NCBI GenBank assembly: GCA_011390455.1
Contig: JAABSI010000058.1
Coordinates: 1 to 18,623, forward strand
Direction of reading: 5' to 3'
DNA length: 18,623 nucleotides
DNA from: Trueperaceae bacterium
GTDB taxonomy: Bacteria; Deinococcota; Deinococci; Deinococcales; Trueperaceae
This document shows, in pieces, positions 7,505 to 14,192 of the stretch. The notes under the pieces were generated by a model. That model made no database searches. It was not told the origin of the DNA and saw only the letters and a list, made by a program, of their open reading frames with translations. A program made the position numbers and the translations under genes. Each line of letters opens with the position of its first letter. Position 1 is the stretch's first letter.

Positions 7505-7622
7505 GACGCTCCTCCGCTCGGTAGAGCGCGTGCCGTCGCCGTTGCCACGCCGCGTGCACCGCGCTCTCCGCTCCGATGGCGGCCGCCGTCCGGTCGTCAC
7601 CGAGGCCTTGTGTGTAAGCCTC

Positions 7623-7652
7623 ATGTTACGCCTTGGACTTGACAAAGGTCAA
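7623..7652 (-). promoter_or_regulatory. Promoter P1 for the dehydrogenase/ABC operon
   Basis: On the minus strand, -35 TTGACC (complement of 7647-7652) is followed after 18 nt by TAACAT (complement of 7623-7628). The predicted start near 7616 leaves a leader of about 112 nt. The same architecture at P2, 2.6 kb away, strengthens the call. Confidence 0.65.
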
Positions 7653-7654
7653 GC
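7637..7654. promoter_or_regulatory. Operator O1, CTTGAC-N4-GTCAAG
   Basis: CTTGAC (7638-7643), AAAG and GTCAAG (7648-7653) form a perfect palindrome overlapping the -35 boxes of both divergent promoters. A repressor bound here would block the operon and its own gene at once. It matches O2 at 5008-5025. Confidence 0.7.
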
Positions 7655-7667
7655 AATGCTTTCAGAT
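7639..7667 (+). promoter_or_regulatory. Possible promoter of the SorC regulator gene
   Basis: TTGACA (7639-7644) is a consensus -35. After 17 nt comes TCAGAT (7662-7667), a partial -10. It is embedded in operator O1, which suggests autoregulation. The leader would be about 195 nt. Confidence 0.4.
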
Positions 7668-7867
7668 GTTGATACGCCGCATCTGGTTGGAGCCCCGCGA
7701 TCGCGTCGACCCCGTGCCCACTGCGCCCTGGCGCCGACCACGGCTGCTCCGGTTCGGCGGTCTTCTGGAAGCCGTTTCTCCGGAGTCGTGCGGCGCGCCC
7801 GGGGCTGGAAGGCAGTCGGTAAGATGATGCGGACGGCGGTCGCATGAATGAGACGAGGTGCTGACAG

Positions 7868-8947
7868 ATGTCACCTAAAGCTGGGCGCTTGTCGAACCGA
7901 AGCGCAGCGGTGGAGCCGCCCGTGGGGACCGCGGGCGAGAACGGGACGACGGTCCTCGTATCCGATGTTCCCACCGTTGGCGACCCGTTGGTGACGGCGG
8001 CGTGGCTCTACTACCACGAGAACATGACCCAGGCGGAGATCGGCGAGGTCCTCAAGGTCTCACGGCCGTCTGTGGCGAACCTGTTGGCGCGTGCGCGCGA
8101 CAGTGGGGTCGTTCAGATCAGCGTCCGCACCGATTTCCTCGCGGCCATGCGGCTCAGCCGGGCGTTTCGGGAGCGGTTCGCTCTGGATCAGGTGGTGATC
8201 GTCCCCACCCCGCCGGGCGCCGGCTCGACCGCCGTGCAGCGCAGCTTGGGGAAGGCGGGTGCCCTCTACCTCGAGAGCGTCCTGCAGGCCGGTGAGATCC
8301 TGGTCACGGCCTGGGGAGCGATGATGCTCGAGGTCGCACTGGCGCTGAACTACCGGCCGGTGCCAGGTTTGACGATCGCGCAGTCCCTAGGTGGCCTATC
8401 GACTGCCGGCGACTTCAACCCGACCCGGGTGGCCGCGCTCATGGGAGAGCGGCTCGGCGCGCGGGTGTACCACCTGTACGTCCCGTGCGTCGTCGAGTCG
8501 TTCGAAGTACGTGACGTGCTCATGCGCGACCGCAACATCCACTCCGCGTTCGAGGTCGCGCGTTCCGCGAACCGCGCGATGATCGGGATTGGCAAGGCCG
8601 CGGCGGACGCGACGGTGGTGCGAGCGGGGTTCATCTCGGACCTCCAGATGGACGAGCTCCGCGCGAAAGGTGCCGTGGGCGACGTGATGGGCAGGTTCTT
8701 CGACCTTGACGGTCGCCCGGTGGTGACGGAGATGAACGAGCGCATCATGGCGCTGTCGATGGACGACCTCTCCCGCATCAACCCGGTCATCGCCGTTGCC
8801 GGTGGCAACGAGAAGGTGGAAGCGATCCTGGGCGCCGTGCGCGGGCGGTACGTCGACGTTCTGATCGTCGACGAGAGGACGGCGCGGTTGGTGCTCGAGC
8901 GGGCCGGCACACCTCCCGCAACCGAGTTGGCCGATCGGCCGTCCTGA
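7868..8947 (+). CDS. SorC-family sugar-responsive transcription regulator
   Basis: This 359-residue protein has an N-terminal helix-turn-helix (about 43-85) with the family pattern WLYYHENMTQAEIGEVLKVS, then RPSVANLLARARDSG. A large C-terminal sugar-phosphate-binding domain follows (about 90-350), with TAWGAMMLEV, SLGGL, GIGKAA, GAVGDVMGRFFDLDGRPV and VAGGNEKVEAILGA. SorC-family proteins form tetramers and switch on or off with a phosphorylated sugar. EryD of the Brucella erythritol operon belongs to this family, which supports a tetritol link. It is transcribed away from the catabolic operon and shares operator O1. GAGG nine bases before ATG supports this start. The first about 38 residues are a linker-like extension without a recognised domain. 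Repressor versus activator cannot be decided from sequence. Confidence 0.93.
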   Translation: MSPKAGRLSNRSAAVEPPVGTAGENGTTVLVSDVPTVGDPLVTAAWLYYHENMTQAEIGEVLKVSRPSVANLLARARDSGVVQISVRTDFLAAMRLSRAFRERFALDQVVIVPTPPGAGSTAVQRSLGKAGALYLESVLQAGEILVTAWGAMMLEVALALNYRPVPGLTIAQSLGGLSTAGDFNPTRVAALMGERLGARVYHLYVPCVVESFEVRDVLMRDRNIHSAFEVARSANRAMIGIGKAAADATVVRAGFISDLQMDELRAKGAVGDVMGRFFDLDGRPVVTEMNERIMALSMDDLSRINPVIAVAGGNEKVEAILGAVRGRYVDVLIVDERTARLVLERAGTPPATELADRPS

Positions 8948-8976
8948 GGGCGGCTACCTTCGGTGGGCGCGTCAGC

Positions 8977-9513
8977 CTAACCGCCGTGCGTCCGTCGCCG
9001 CCTGATGTGTTCGCGGACGCGGGCACCGATCGCGTTGTGGAGCCGTTCCTCGTCGGTCTCGATCCGCAGCGGCGGAACGGCGGTGGGCTGGCCCTCGTCG
9101 TCGAGTGCGACGAAGCTCATGTGGCCGACGGTGGTAAGGCGGCGGTCGCCGGTGCGCGGGTTCTCGCCGATCAGCTCGCCGCGCACGATCATGCTGGTGT
9201 GGCCAGTCCAGATGACACGGCTGCGTACCTCGAGGATCTCCCCAACGTGTACCGGTGCGTGGAAGTCGATCGGTTCGGTCGACGCCGTCACGACGGTACG
9301 GCGCGCGAACCGGTAGCAGGCGATGGCCGCGTTGATGTCGAGCAACTCGAGCGCCCGACCCCCGAACAGCGTGCCCATCGTGTTCGCGTGGTGCGGGAAG
9401 ACCACGTCGGTGGTCACGACCCAACTCGCCGCCCGCGGGTGCGTCGGGTCAACGGCGTGCGCGGCACCCGCTTGCGGGGCGTCTGCGCCGGCGGCGTCGA
9501 GGTCGGCGCACAT
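8977..9513 (-). CDS. Hotdog-fold acyl-CoA thioesterase (YciA/ACOT type)
   Basis: This 178-residue protein has one hotdog domain (about 30-145) that hydrolyses acyl-CoA thioesters. The hallmark run HANTMGTLFGGRALELLDINAA (42-63) contains the probable catalytic Asn44 and Asp59. TEPIDFHAPVHVGEILEV and GHTSMIVRGELIGE follow as in cytosolic ACOT/YciA proteins. The chosen ATG at 9513 has no ribosome-binding site, but TATGCT ends six bases upstream, so the mRNA is probably leaderless. A longer reading up to 9639 would cross a terminator hairpin and is rejected. The gene converges with the SorC gene across 29 nt, with no hairpin seen there. Substrate chain length is unknown. Confidence 0.88.
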   Translation of the reverse strand: MCADLDAAGADAPQAGAAHAVDPTHPRAASWVVTTDVVFPHHANTMGTLFGGRALELLDINAAIACYRFARRTVVTASTEPIDFHAPVHVGEILEVRSRVIWTGHTSMIVRGELIGENPRTGDRRLTTVGHMSFVALDDEGQPTAVPPLRIETDEERLHNAIGARVREHIRRRRTHGG

Positions 9514-9519
9514 GGGTGC

Positions 9520-9525
9520 AGCATA
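9520..9525 (-). promoter_or_regulatory. -10 box for leaderless thioesterase mRNA
   Basis: TATGCT (complement of 9520-9525) ends 6 nt before the ATG at 9513, which puts the transcription start at or next to the A of ATG. No -35 box was recognised. Confidence 0.5.
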
Positions 9526-9616
9526 GCCCGTGGTCCGACGGTACCGCCTGCTCATCTGGCGGGCGGCGCCGGCACCCCAACCGCGGTGTAGCCTGGCGCC
9601 CACCCCCGAATGCCAC

Positions 9617-9776
9617 GAAGAACGGCGCCCCGAGCACATGCTCGGGGCGCCGCGGTTACCCGTCTCGAAGTGAGGGATCCGGTCCCGGATCCATCGGAGG
9701 CCGGGTCGTTACCCTCGACGGGTACCTCCACGGGTCTCTGTACGTCGATTGATGCAGACCACCTCCTCTCTGTGGT
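9617..9776 (-). ncRNA. Candidate structured small RNA or short-ORF transcript
   Basis: A minus-strand unit can be assembled from signals alone: CRP-type site, -10 box TATCTT (complement of 9783-9788), start near 9776, four local stem-loops, then a terminator-like hairpin at 9652-9623 followed by TTCTTC. AGGAGG (complement of 9762-9767) near the 5' end sits in the loop of an ACCAC/GTGGT hairpin. A 33-codon frame with a CTG start (9757-9656) ends just before the terminator. A GTG frame would encode an Arg-rich 17-mer. Neither start is strong, so a regulatory RNA and a tiny gene are both open. No known RNA family was recognised. Confidence 0.4.
9623..9652 (-). terminator. 13-bp hairpin with short T-rich tail
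   Basis: The arms CGGCGCCCCGAGC and GCTCGGGGCGCCG (9623-9635 and 9640-9652) are perfectly complementary around a 4-nt loop. On the minus strand TTCTTC follows directly, giving an intrinsic-terminator shape. It insulates the thioesterase gene from upstream minus-strand transcription. Confidence 0.65.
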
Positions 9777-9810
9777 GCCACGAAGATAAAGCCCACGGCG
9801 GCGCGGCGGA

Positions 9811-9826
9811 TGTGAGCTAGTTCACC
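9811..9826. promoter_or_regulatory. CRP-type binding site
   Basis: TGTGA (9811-9815), GCTAGT, TCACC (9822-9826) matches the TGTGA-N6-TCACA consensus at 9 of 10 arm positions. Its centre lies about 42 nt upstream of a predicted minus-strand start near 9776, the class II activation distance. It also precedes the plus-strand oxidoreductase gene by 146 nt, so either direction could be controlled. Confidence 0.55.
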
Positions 9827-9971
9827 GTATCGAGTGGCCCGGGGGGTCACGGGATTCGCGGGGTCGTGCGACACGGTGGTCGCACGGCACGCCGGGGCAC
9901 ACCACACGCCGGGTCGCCCGCCCCGCCGCGCCCCGGTAGGATGCCGCCAGACCCCGCCCGGGAGGACCGCC

Positions 9972-12113
9972 GTGCTGAGTACGCCCGAGAAGCTGCTGTT
10001 CCTGGTGCTCGCCGCCGTGGCGCTGACCTTCGCCGCCACCGGCTTCGGGCGCGTGGCCCGCGTGATCGCGCGCGGCGACCGCGCCCTCGCGATCCCGCGC
10101 TGGGACGCGCTGCCGCGACGCGCGGTCAGCGGGCTGCTGCGCACCCTGGGCCAGGTCACCGTGTTCCCCCAGCGCCCGTGGGTCTCGTTCTTCCACGCCT
10201 TCGTGTTCTACGGCTTCGTCTTCTACCTGCTGGTCAACGTCGTCGACGCGGCCCACGGCCTGCTGCCGCGCGCCTGGCTCGGCGCGCTCGGCTTCGGCGT
10301 GGTCGGCGACGCGTTCCGGCTGTTCGCCGACCTGTTCGGCACGCTCGTGTTGGTCGGGGTCGCGTGGCTGCTCGCGCGCCGCTTCGTGCGGCGCGACCCA
10401 CGGCTCAGCCCGGGCGGCGCGCGCGTGAAGCTGCACGAGGCGGTCGCCGCCGGCGGCGTGCAGCGCGACAGCCTGATCGTCGGGGTGTTCATCCTCCTGC
10501 ACGTCGGCTTCCGGCTCGTCGGCGAGGGGTTCCTGCTCGCGTCCGAGGGCCACGCCGACGCCTGGCAGCCGGTCGCGAGCGCGCTGGCCGCCCTCATCGG
10601 GCCGGGCGAGGGGCGCATCGTCGGCTGGCACGTCGGCTGGTGGGGCGCGCTCGGCCTGATCCTGGCGTTCCTGCCGTACTTCCCGCGGAGCAAGCACCTG
10701 CACCTGTTCACCGCGCCGCTCAACCTGGCGCTCGACCGCCGCACCGCCGCCGGCACGCGCGTCCCCTACGGCGTCCTCGAGCCCATCGACCTCGAGGACG
10801 AGGACGCCGAGCGCTTCGGCGTCAGCCACCTCGAGCACCTGCGGGTGCCGCAGCTGCTCGACCCGTACGCCTGCATCCAGTGCCACCGCTGCAGCGAGGT
10901 GTGCCCCGCCAACCAGACCGGCAAGGCGCTCAGCCCCTCGGCGCTGGAGATCAACAAGCGCTACGAGCTCGTCCTCAACGCGCCGGCGTTCGCCGCCGGC
11001 GAGCCGAGCCCGCGGCCGCTGCTCGACTTCGCCATCTCGCCGGAGGCCGTGTGGGCGTGCACCACCTGCGGCGCCTGCATGGACGTCTGCCCGGTCGGCT
11101 GCGAGCCGATGATCGACGTCGTCGACCTGCGCCGCTACCAGGTGATGACCGAGGGCGAGTTCCCCACCGAGTTGCAGGTCGCGTTCCGCGGGATGGAGCG
11201 CAACGGCAACCCCTGGGGCCTCGCGGCCGACGCCCGCATGGGCTGGGCCGACGGGCTCGATGCCGTCGTCCCGACGGTCGATGAGAACCCCGACTTCGAG
11301 GTGCTCTTCTGGGTCGGCTGCGCCGGCAGCTACGACCCGAGCGCGCAGGCGACGACGCGCGCGATGGCGCGCCTGCTCGAGCGGGCGGGCGTGAACTACG
11401 CCGTGCTCGGCAAGGGCGAGCGCTGCACCGGCGACCCGGCCCGGCGTGCGGGCAACGAGTACCTCTACTACCAGCTGGCGAGCGAGAACGTGCTGGTCCT
11501 CAACGAGGCGCTCGCCGGCCACGCGGTCGACGCCACCAAGCGCAAGCAGGTCGTCACCGCCTGCCCGCACTGCTTCCACACGCTGTTCGCCGAGTACCCG
11601 CAGCTCGGTGGCGACTACGAGGTCGTGCACCACAGCGACTTCCTCGCGATGCTGGTGCGCGAGGGGCGGCTGCCGCCGGTCGCCGCGGCCGCGGCGGGCG
11701 GCCCCAGCGTCACCTTCCACGACCCCTGCTACACCGGCCGCCATCACGGGATCGTGGACGCGCCGCGCGCGGTGGTGGCCGCGGCTGGCGCGACGCTGCA
11801 GGAGATGCCGCGCCACGGGACCGGCAGCTTCTGCTGCGGCGCCGGCGGGGCGCAGTTCTGGAAGGAGGAGGAGGAAGGCGACGCCCGCGTCGCCGACGTG
11901 CGCTACGCGGAGGCCGTCGACACCGGCGCCGAGGTCGTGGTCACCGGCTGCCCCTTCTGCCGCTCGATGCTCGGCTCGGCCACGGGCGCGCAGGCGGCGA
12001 ACGCAGCGCCGGTGCGCGACGTCGCCGTGCTCCTCGCCGACGGGATCGACCGCGCGCAGGCGCGGATCGATGCCGCCGTGCCGGGTTCCGCCGGGACGGC
12101 CGGCGGCGACTGA
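9972..12113 (+). CDS. Membrane-bound Fe-S oxidoreductase (EtfD-like, CCG domains)
   Basis: This 713-residue protein begins with about five membrane helices (within 8-235) containing histidines suited to haem b, as in nitrate reductase gamma-like domains, and ends this part with KHLHLFTAPLN (241-251). Two 4Fe-4S clusters follow: Cys301/304/307/311 and Cys363/366/369/373. Two CCG (DUF224) units complete it. The first has Cys450, a variant Cys485-Thr-Gly, Cys531 and Cys534. The second is complete with Cys586, Cys621-Cys622-Gly, Cys660 and Cys663. This layout fits EtfD-type electron-transfer-flavoprotein:menaquinone oxidoreductases that link fatty-acid oxidation to the quinone pool. The nearby thioesterase agrees but proves nothing. 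GTG 9972 has GGGAGGA five bases upstream. The stop lies in a 33-bp tandem repeat. Confidence 0.9.
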   Translation: MLSTPEKLLFLVLAAVALTFAATGFGRVARVIARGDRALAIPRWDALPRRAVSGLLRTLGQVTVFPQRPWVSFFHAFVFYGFVFYLLVNVVDAAHGLLPRAWLGALGFGVVGDAFRLFADLFGTLVLVGVAWLLARRFVRRDPRLSPGGARVKLHEAVAAGGVQRDSLIVGVFILLHVGFRLVGEGFLLASEGHADAWQPVASALAALIGPGEGRIVGWHVGWWGALGLILAFLPYFPRSKHLHLFTAPLNLALDRRTAAGTRVPYGVLEPIDLEDEDAERFGVSHLEHLRVPQLLDPYACIQCHRCSEVCPANQTGKALSPSALEINKRYELVLNAPAFAAGEPSPRPLLDFAISPEAVWACTTCGACMDVCPVGCEPMIDVVDLRRYQVMTEGEFPTELQVAFRGMERNGNPWGLAADARMGWADGLDAVVPTVDENPDFEVLFWVGCAGSYDPSAQATTRAMARLLERAGVNYAVLGKGERCTGDPARRAGNEYLYYQLASENVLVLNEALAGHAVDATKRKQVVTACPHCFHTLFAEYPQLGGDYEVVHHSDFLAMLVREGRLPPVAAAAAGGPSVTFHDPCYTGRHHGIVDAPRAVVAAAGATLQEMPRHGTGSFCCGAGGAQFWKEEEEGDARVADVRYAEAVDTGAEVVVTGCPFCRSMLGSATGAQAANAAPVRDVAVLLADGIDRAQARIDAAVPGSAGTAGGD

Positions 12114-12171
12114 CGCGGGCGCGTCGAGGAGGCGGGCGGCGACTGACGCGGGCGCGTCGAGGAGGCGGGCG
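12102..12171. repeat. 33-bp tandem repeat, 2.1 copies, over the stop codon
   Basis: Two identical 33-bp units (12102-12134 and 12135-12167) plus 4 bases span the last codons and the TGA of the oxidoreductase gene and the spacer after it. Each unit carries the TGA in the same frame and an inner palindrome GACGCG-GG-CGCGTC (12112-12125 and 12145-12158). The perfect identity suggests a recent slippage or duplication. The paired palindromes may act at the mRNA 3' end. Confidence 0.9.
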
Positions 12172-12275
12172 CCGGACGCCGGGTGCGAACCTTTACATCG
12201 CCGCCCACGGGTCGCCGGCGCTAGGATGCGGCCCCGGCGCGAGATCGGTTCGGCGCGTCGGGTGGAGGCATCGGC

Positions 12276-14135
12276 TTGGCTACGCCCGCGCCGGCCAAGG
12301 TGGCCGTCGACCCCGTGTTCCACGCGCACCCGCAGCCCCTGCTGCTGGTGAAGCCGGCGGACTGGACCGTCGTCGAGGCCAACGAGGCCGCGAAGCGGCT
12401 CTACGGCATCGCCCCCGATGCCCTCCAGCGATTGACCCTGCCCGAGCTGTGGGGCCCCGCGAACCCGCCCGACCCGAGCGAGTTGGCTTCCCGGATCGAC
12501 GCGGAGGTCGACGAGGGGCACCTCGAGACGCACCTGGGCCGGGACGGTCGGGCACTGCAGGTGCAGGTCACGCTGCGCAGCCTGGGTGCGCGGGTCCTGG
12601 TCAGCGTCGTCGACCAGACGTCGCGCCGGCGCTCCGAGGAGGAGGCCCGCCGTAGCGAGCGCGTCTACCGGGCGCTCATCGAGAACTCCTTCGACGGCGT
12701 CGCCCTGCTGGGTCCCGACATGGCGCTGCGGGCGGTGGGCGAGGTCGCCGCGCGGGCCCTCGGGGTGGAGCCGCTGGCCGAGGCGGACGCGGCGCCGCGC
12801 GAGCTGATCCACCCGGCCGACCGGCAGGTGTTCGCCGAGGCGGTCGCGCGGCTCACGGGCCGGCCCAACGAGCGCGAGACGGTGACGTACCGCACGCGCG
12901 ACGCGCAGGGTCGCTGGCACTGGCTCGAGGGGACGCTGACGAACCTCGCCGACGACCCCGACATCGGGGCGCACGTCCTGCACTTCCACGACGTCACCGG
13001 CCGCGTCCGCGCGGCGGAGGAGGTCGCGCACCTCAACGCCCAGCTCGAGCGCCGGCTGCAGCACTTGCAGGCGCTGCGGCGCATCGACATGGCGATCACC
13101 AACGCGATCGACGTCGGGCTGGCGCTCGACATCTTCCTGGAGCAGGTCCAGGCGGACCTCGGGGTCGAGGCCGCCGGCGTGCTGCTCTACGAGTCGCACG
13201 GGCAGACCCTGAAGCCGGCCGCCGGGCGCGGCTTCGGCGTGCCGATCGCGGAGGACGAGCTGCGCCTGGGCGACGGCCTGGCCGGCTACGCGGCGCTCGA
13301 GCAGCGCACCGTGCACGTCCCCGACATGCGCGCCGACGGTCGCCTCGGGGCGAGCGTCGAGGCGGCGGCCCAGGCGGGCTTCGTGTCGTACTGGGCCGTG
13401 CCGATGCTCACCAAGGGCCAGTTGCAGGGCGTGATCGAGCTGTACACCCGCGCGCCGCTGGTGCCGGACGCCGAGTGGTTCGAGTTCCTCGAGACCTTCG
13501 CCGACCAGGGGGCGATCGCGGTCGAGAGCGCGCAGCTGTTCCGCTCCCTGGAGCGCTCCAACATCGAGCTGCAGCTCGCCTACGACCGCACCATCGAGGG
13601 TTGGGCCTACGCCCTCGACCTCAAGGACGAGGAGACCGCCGGCCACTCGAAGCGCGTCACGCGCCTCACGGTGCGCATGGCGCAGCGCATCGGGATGGAC
13701 GCGAAGGAGATCGTGCACGTGCAGCGCGGCGCGCTGCTGCACGACATCGGCAAGATGGGGATCCCCGACTCGATCCTGCTCAAGCGCGGCGCACTGACGC
13801 CGGAGGAGCGGCAGGAGATCGAGCGGCACCCGGTCTACGCCTACGAGCTGCTGTCGCCGATCGAGTTCCTGCGTCCCGCCATCGACATCCCCTACTGCCA
13901 CCACGAGAAGTGGGACGGCAGCGGTTACCCGAGGGGCCTGGTCGGCGAGCAGATCCCGGTCCCCGCCCGCATCTTCGCCATCGTCGACGTGTTCGACGCG
14001 CTCACCAGCGACCGCCCGTACCGCGCCGCCTGGGACCGCGAGCGCACGCTGACGCACATCGCCGAGCAGAGCGGCAGCCACTTCGATCCCGCCCTGGTCG
14101 ACGCGTTCATGGAGATGATTCGCTCGGACGAGTGA
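12276..14135 (+). CDS. PAS-PAS-GAF-HD-GYP cyclic-di-GMP phosphodiesterase
   Basis: This 619-residue signalling protein probably hydrolyses cyclic di-GMP. Domains in order: PAS (about 15-115), PAS (about 127-245, with IENSFDGVALL and WHWLEGTLTNL), a short coiled segment (about 245-268), GAF (about 270-422) and HD-GYP (about 433-615). The catalytic part has GHSKRV (His457), LLHDIGKMGIPD (His489-Asp490), RHPVYAYELL (His518) and the defining HHEKWDGSGYPRGL (542-555), so the metal ligands appear intact. No membrane segment is visible, so it is likely cytosolic and senses a small ligand or redox state. The start is TTG at 12276, with GGAGG seven bases upstream. TAGGAT at 12222-12227 is a possible -10 box. 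Confidence 0.93.
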   Translation: MATPAPAKVAVDPVFHAHPQPLLLVKPADWTVVEANEAAKRLYGIAPDALQRLTLPELWGPANPPDPSELASRIDAEVDEGHLETHLGRDGRALQVQVTLRSLGARVLVSVVDQTSRRRSEEEARRSERVYRALIENSFDGVALLGPDMALRAVGEVAARALGVEPLAEADAAPRELIHPADRQVFAEAVARLTGRPNERETVTYRTRDAQGRWHWLEGTLTNLADDPDIGAHVLHFHDVTGRVRAAEEVAHLNAQLERRLQHLQALRRIDMAITNAIDVGLALDIFLEQVQADLGVEAAGVLLYESHGQTLKPAAGRGFGVPIAEDELRLGDGLAGYAALEQRTVHVPDMRADGRLGASVEAAAQAGFVSYWAVPMLTKGQLQGVIELYTRAPLVPDAEWFEFLETFADQGAIAVESAQLFRSLERSNIELQLAYDRTIEGWAYALDLKDEETAGHSKRVTRLTVRMAQRIGMDAKEIVHVQRGALLHDIGKMGIPDSILLKRGALTPEERQEIERHPVYAYELLSPIEFLRPAIDIPYCHHEKWDGSGYPRGLVGEQIPVPARIFAIVDVFDALTSDRPYRAAWDRERTLTHIAEQSGSHFDPALVDAFMEMIRSDE

Positions 14136-14179
14136 TCGTGGCGCGGCCCGCCGTGACCGCGGATCCGCGACGGCGGTGC

Positions 14180-14185
14180 TACCGT
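14180..14185 (+). promoter_or_regulatory. -10 box for leaderless SCO mRNA
   Basis: TACCGT lies 7 nt before the GTG at 14193. It fits the TAnnnT pattern seen before three other starts here. It overlaps an alternative GTG at 14184, which argues against that earlier start. No -35 box was seen. Confidence 0.4.
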
Positions 14186-14192
14186 GGCGTCC

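Larger units (their letters stand above)
7505..7867. other. Divergent regulatory region, 363 nt
   Basis: This gap separates the dehydrogenase (minus) from the SorC regulator (plus). It holds P1, operator O1 and a plausible plus-strand promoter within 7623-7667. The remaining bases are the 112-nt leader of the dehydrogenase mRNA and a roughly 195-nt leader of the regulator mRNA. A 7-codon ORF (MMRTAVA) ends at 7847 in the latter. It lacks a convincing ribosome-binding site and is not called. Confidence 0.7.
9514..9971. other. 458-nt intergenic region rich in inverted repeats
   Basis: The gap between the thioesterase and the Fe-S oxidoreductase holds, from left to right: the thioesterase -10 box; a 13-bp terminator-like hairpin (9623-9652); perfect 8-bp arms GGATCCGG/CCGGATCC (9675-9692); TACCC/GGGTA (9710-9724); ACCAC/GTGGT (9758-9776); a CRP-type site (9811-9826); and an 8-bp-plus hairpin with arms CGTGCGAC/GTCGCACG (9865-9886). 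TAGGAT at 9937-9942 is a candidate -10 box for the plus-strand oxidoreductase gene. The density of paired sequence is much greater than in other gaps here. Confidence 0.7.

Noticed and set aside
7505..7645. 47-residue N-terminal extension of the dehydrogenase
   Set aside because: It would start inside operator O1 and run through the -10 box, whereas ATG 7504 has a strong GGAGGAG site and begins just before the Rossmann fold.
7824..7847. Seven-codon ORF MMRTAVA in the leader of the SorC gene
   Set aside because: It has no ribosome-binding site and its codons show no attenuation-like bias.
1..8947. Ribose or apiose catabolism as the main reading of the locus
   Set aside because: There is no ribokinase, apiose isomerase or apulose kinase. 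A DhaK/DhaL kinase with a leading polyol dehydrogenase fits a tetrulose better, although the ligand remains untested.
9514..9639. 42-residue N-terminal extension of the thioesterase
   Set aside because: The extension is Arg/Gly-rich, begins inside the 13-bp terminator hairpin and lacks similarity to the family. TATGCT directly before 9513 supports the shorter form.
9752..9820. 22-codon plus-strand ORF beginning MQTTSSLW
   Set aside because: It has no ribosome-binding site or leaderless -10 box, and it overlaps the better-supported minus-strand promoter and CRP-type site.
12192..12227. TTTACA and TAGGAT as a full promoter for the HD-GYP gene
   Set aside because: The spacer is 24 nt, too long for a standard promoter. 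Only the TAGGAT box is kept as a possibility.
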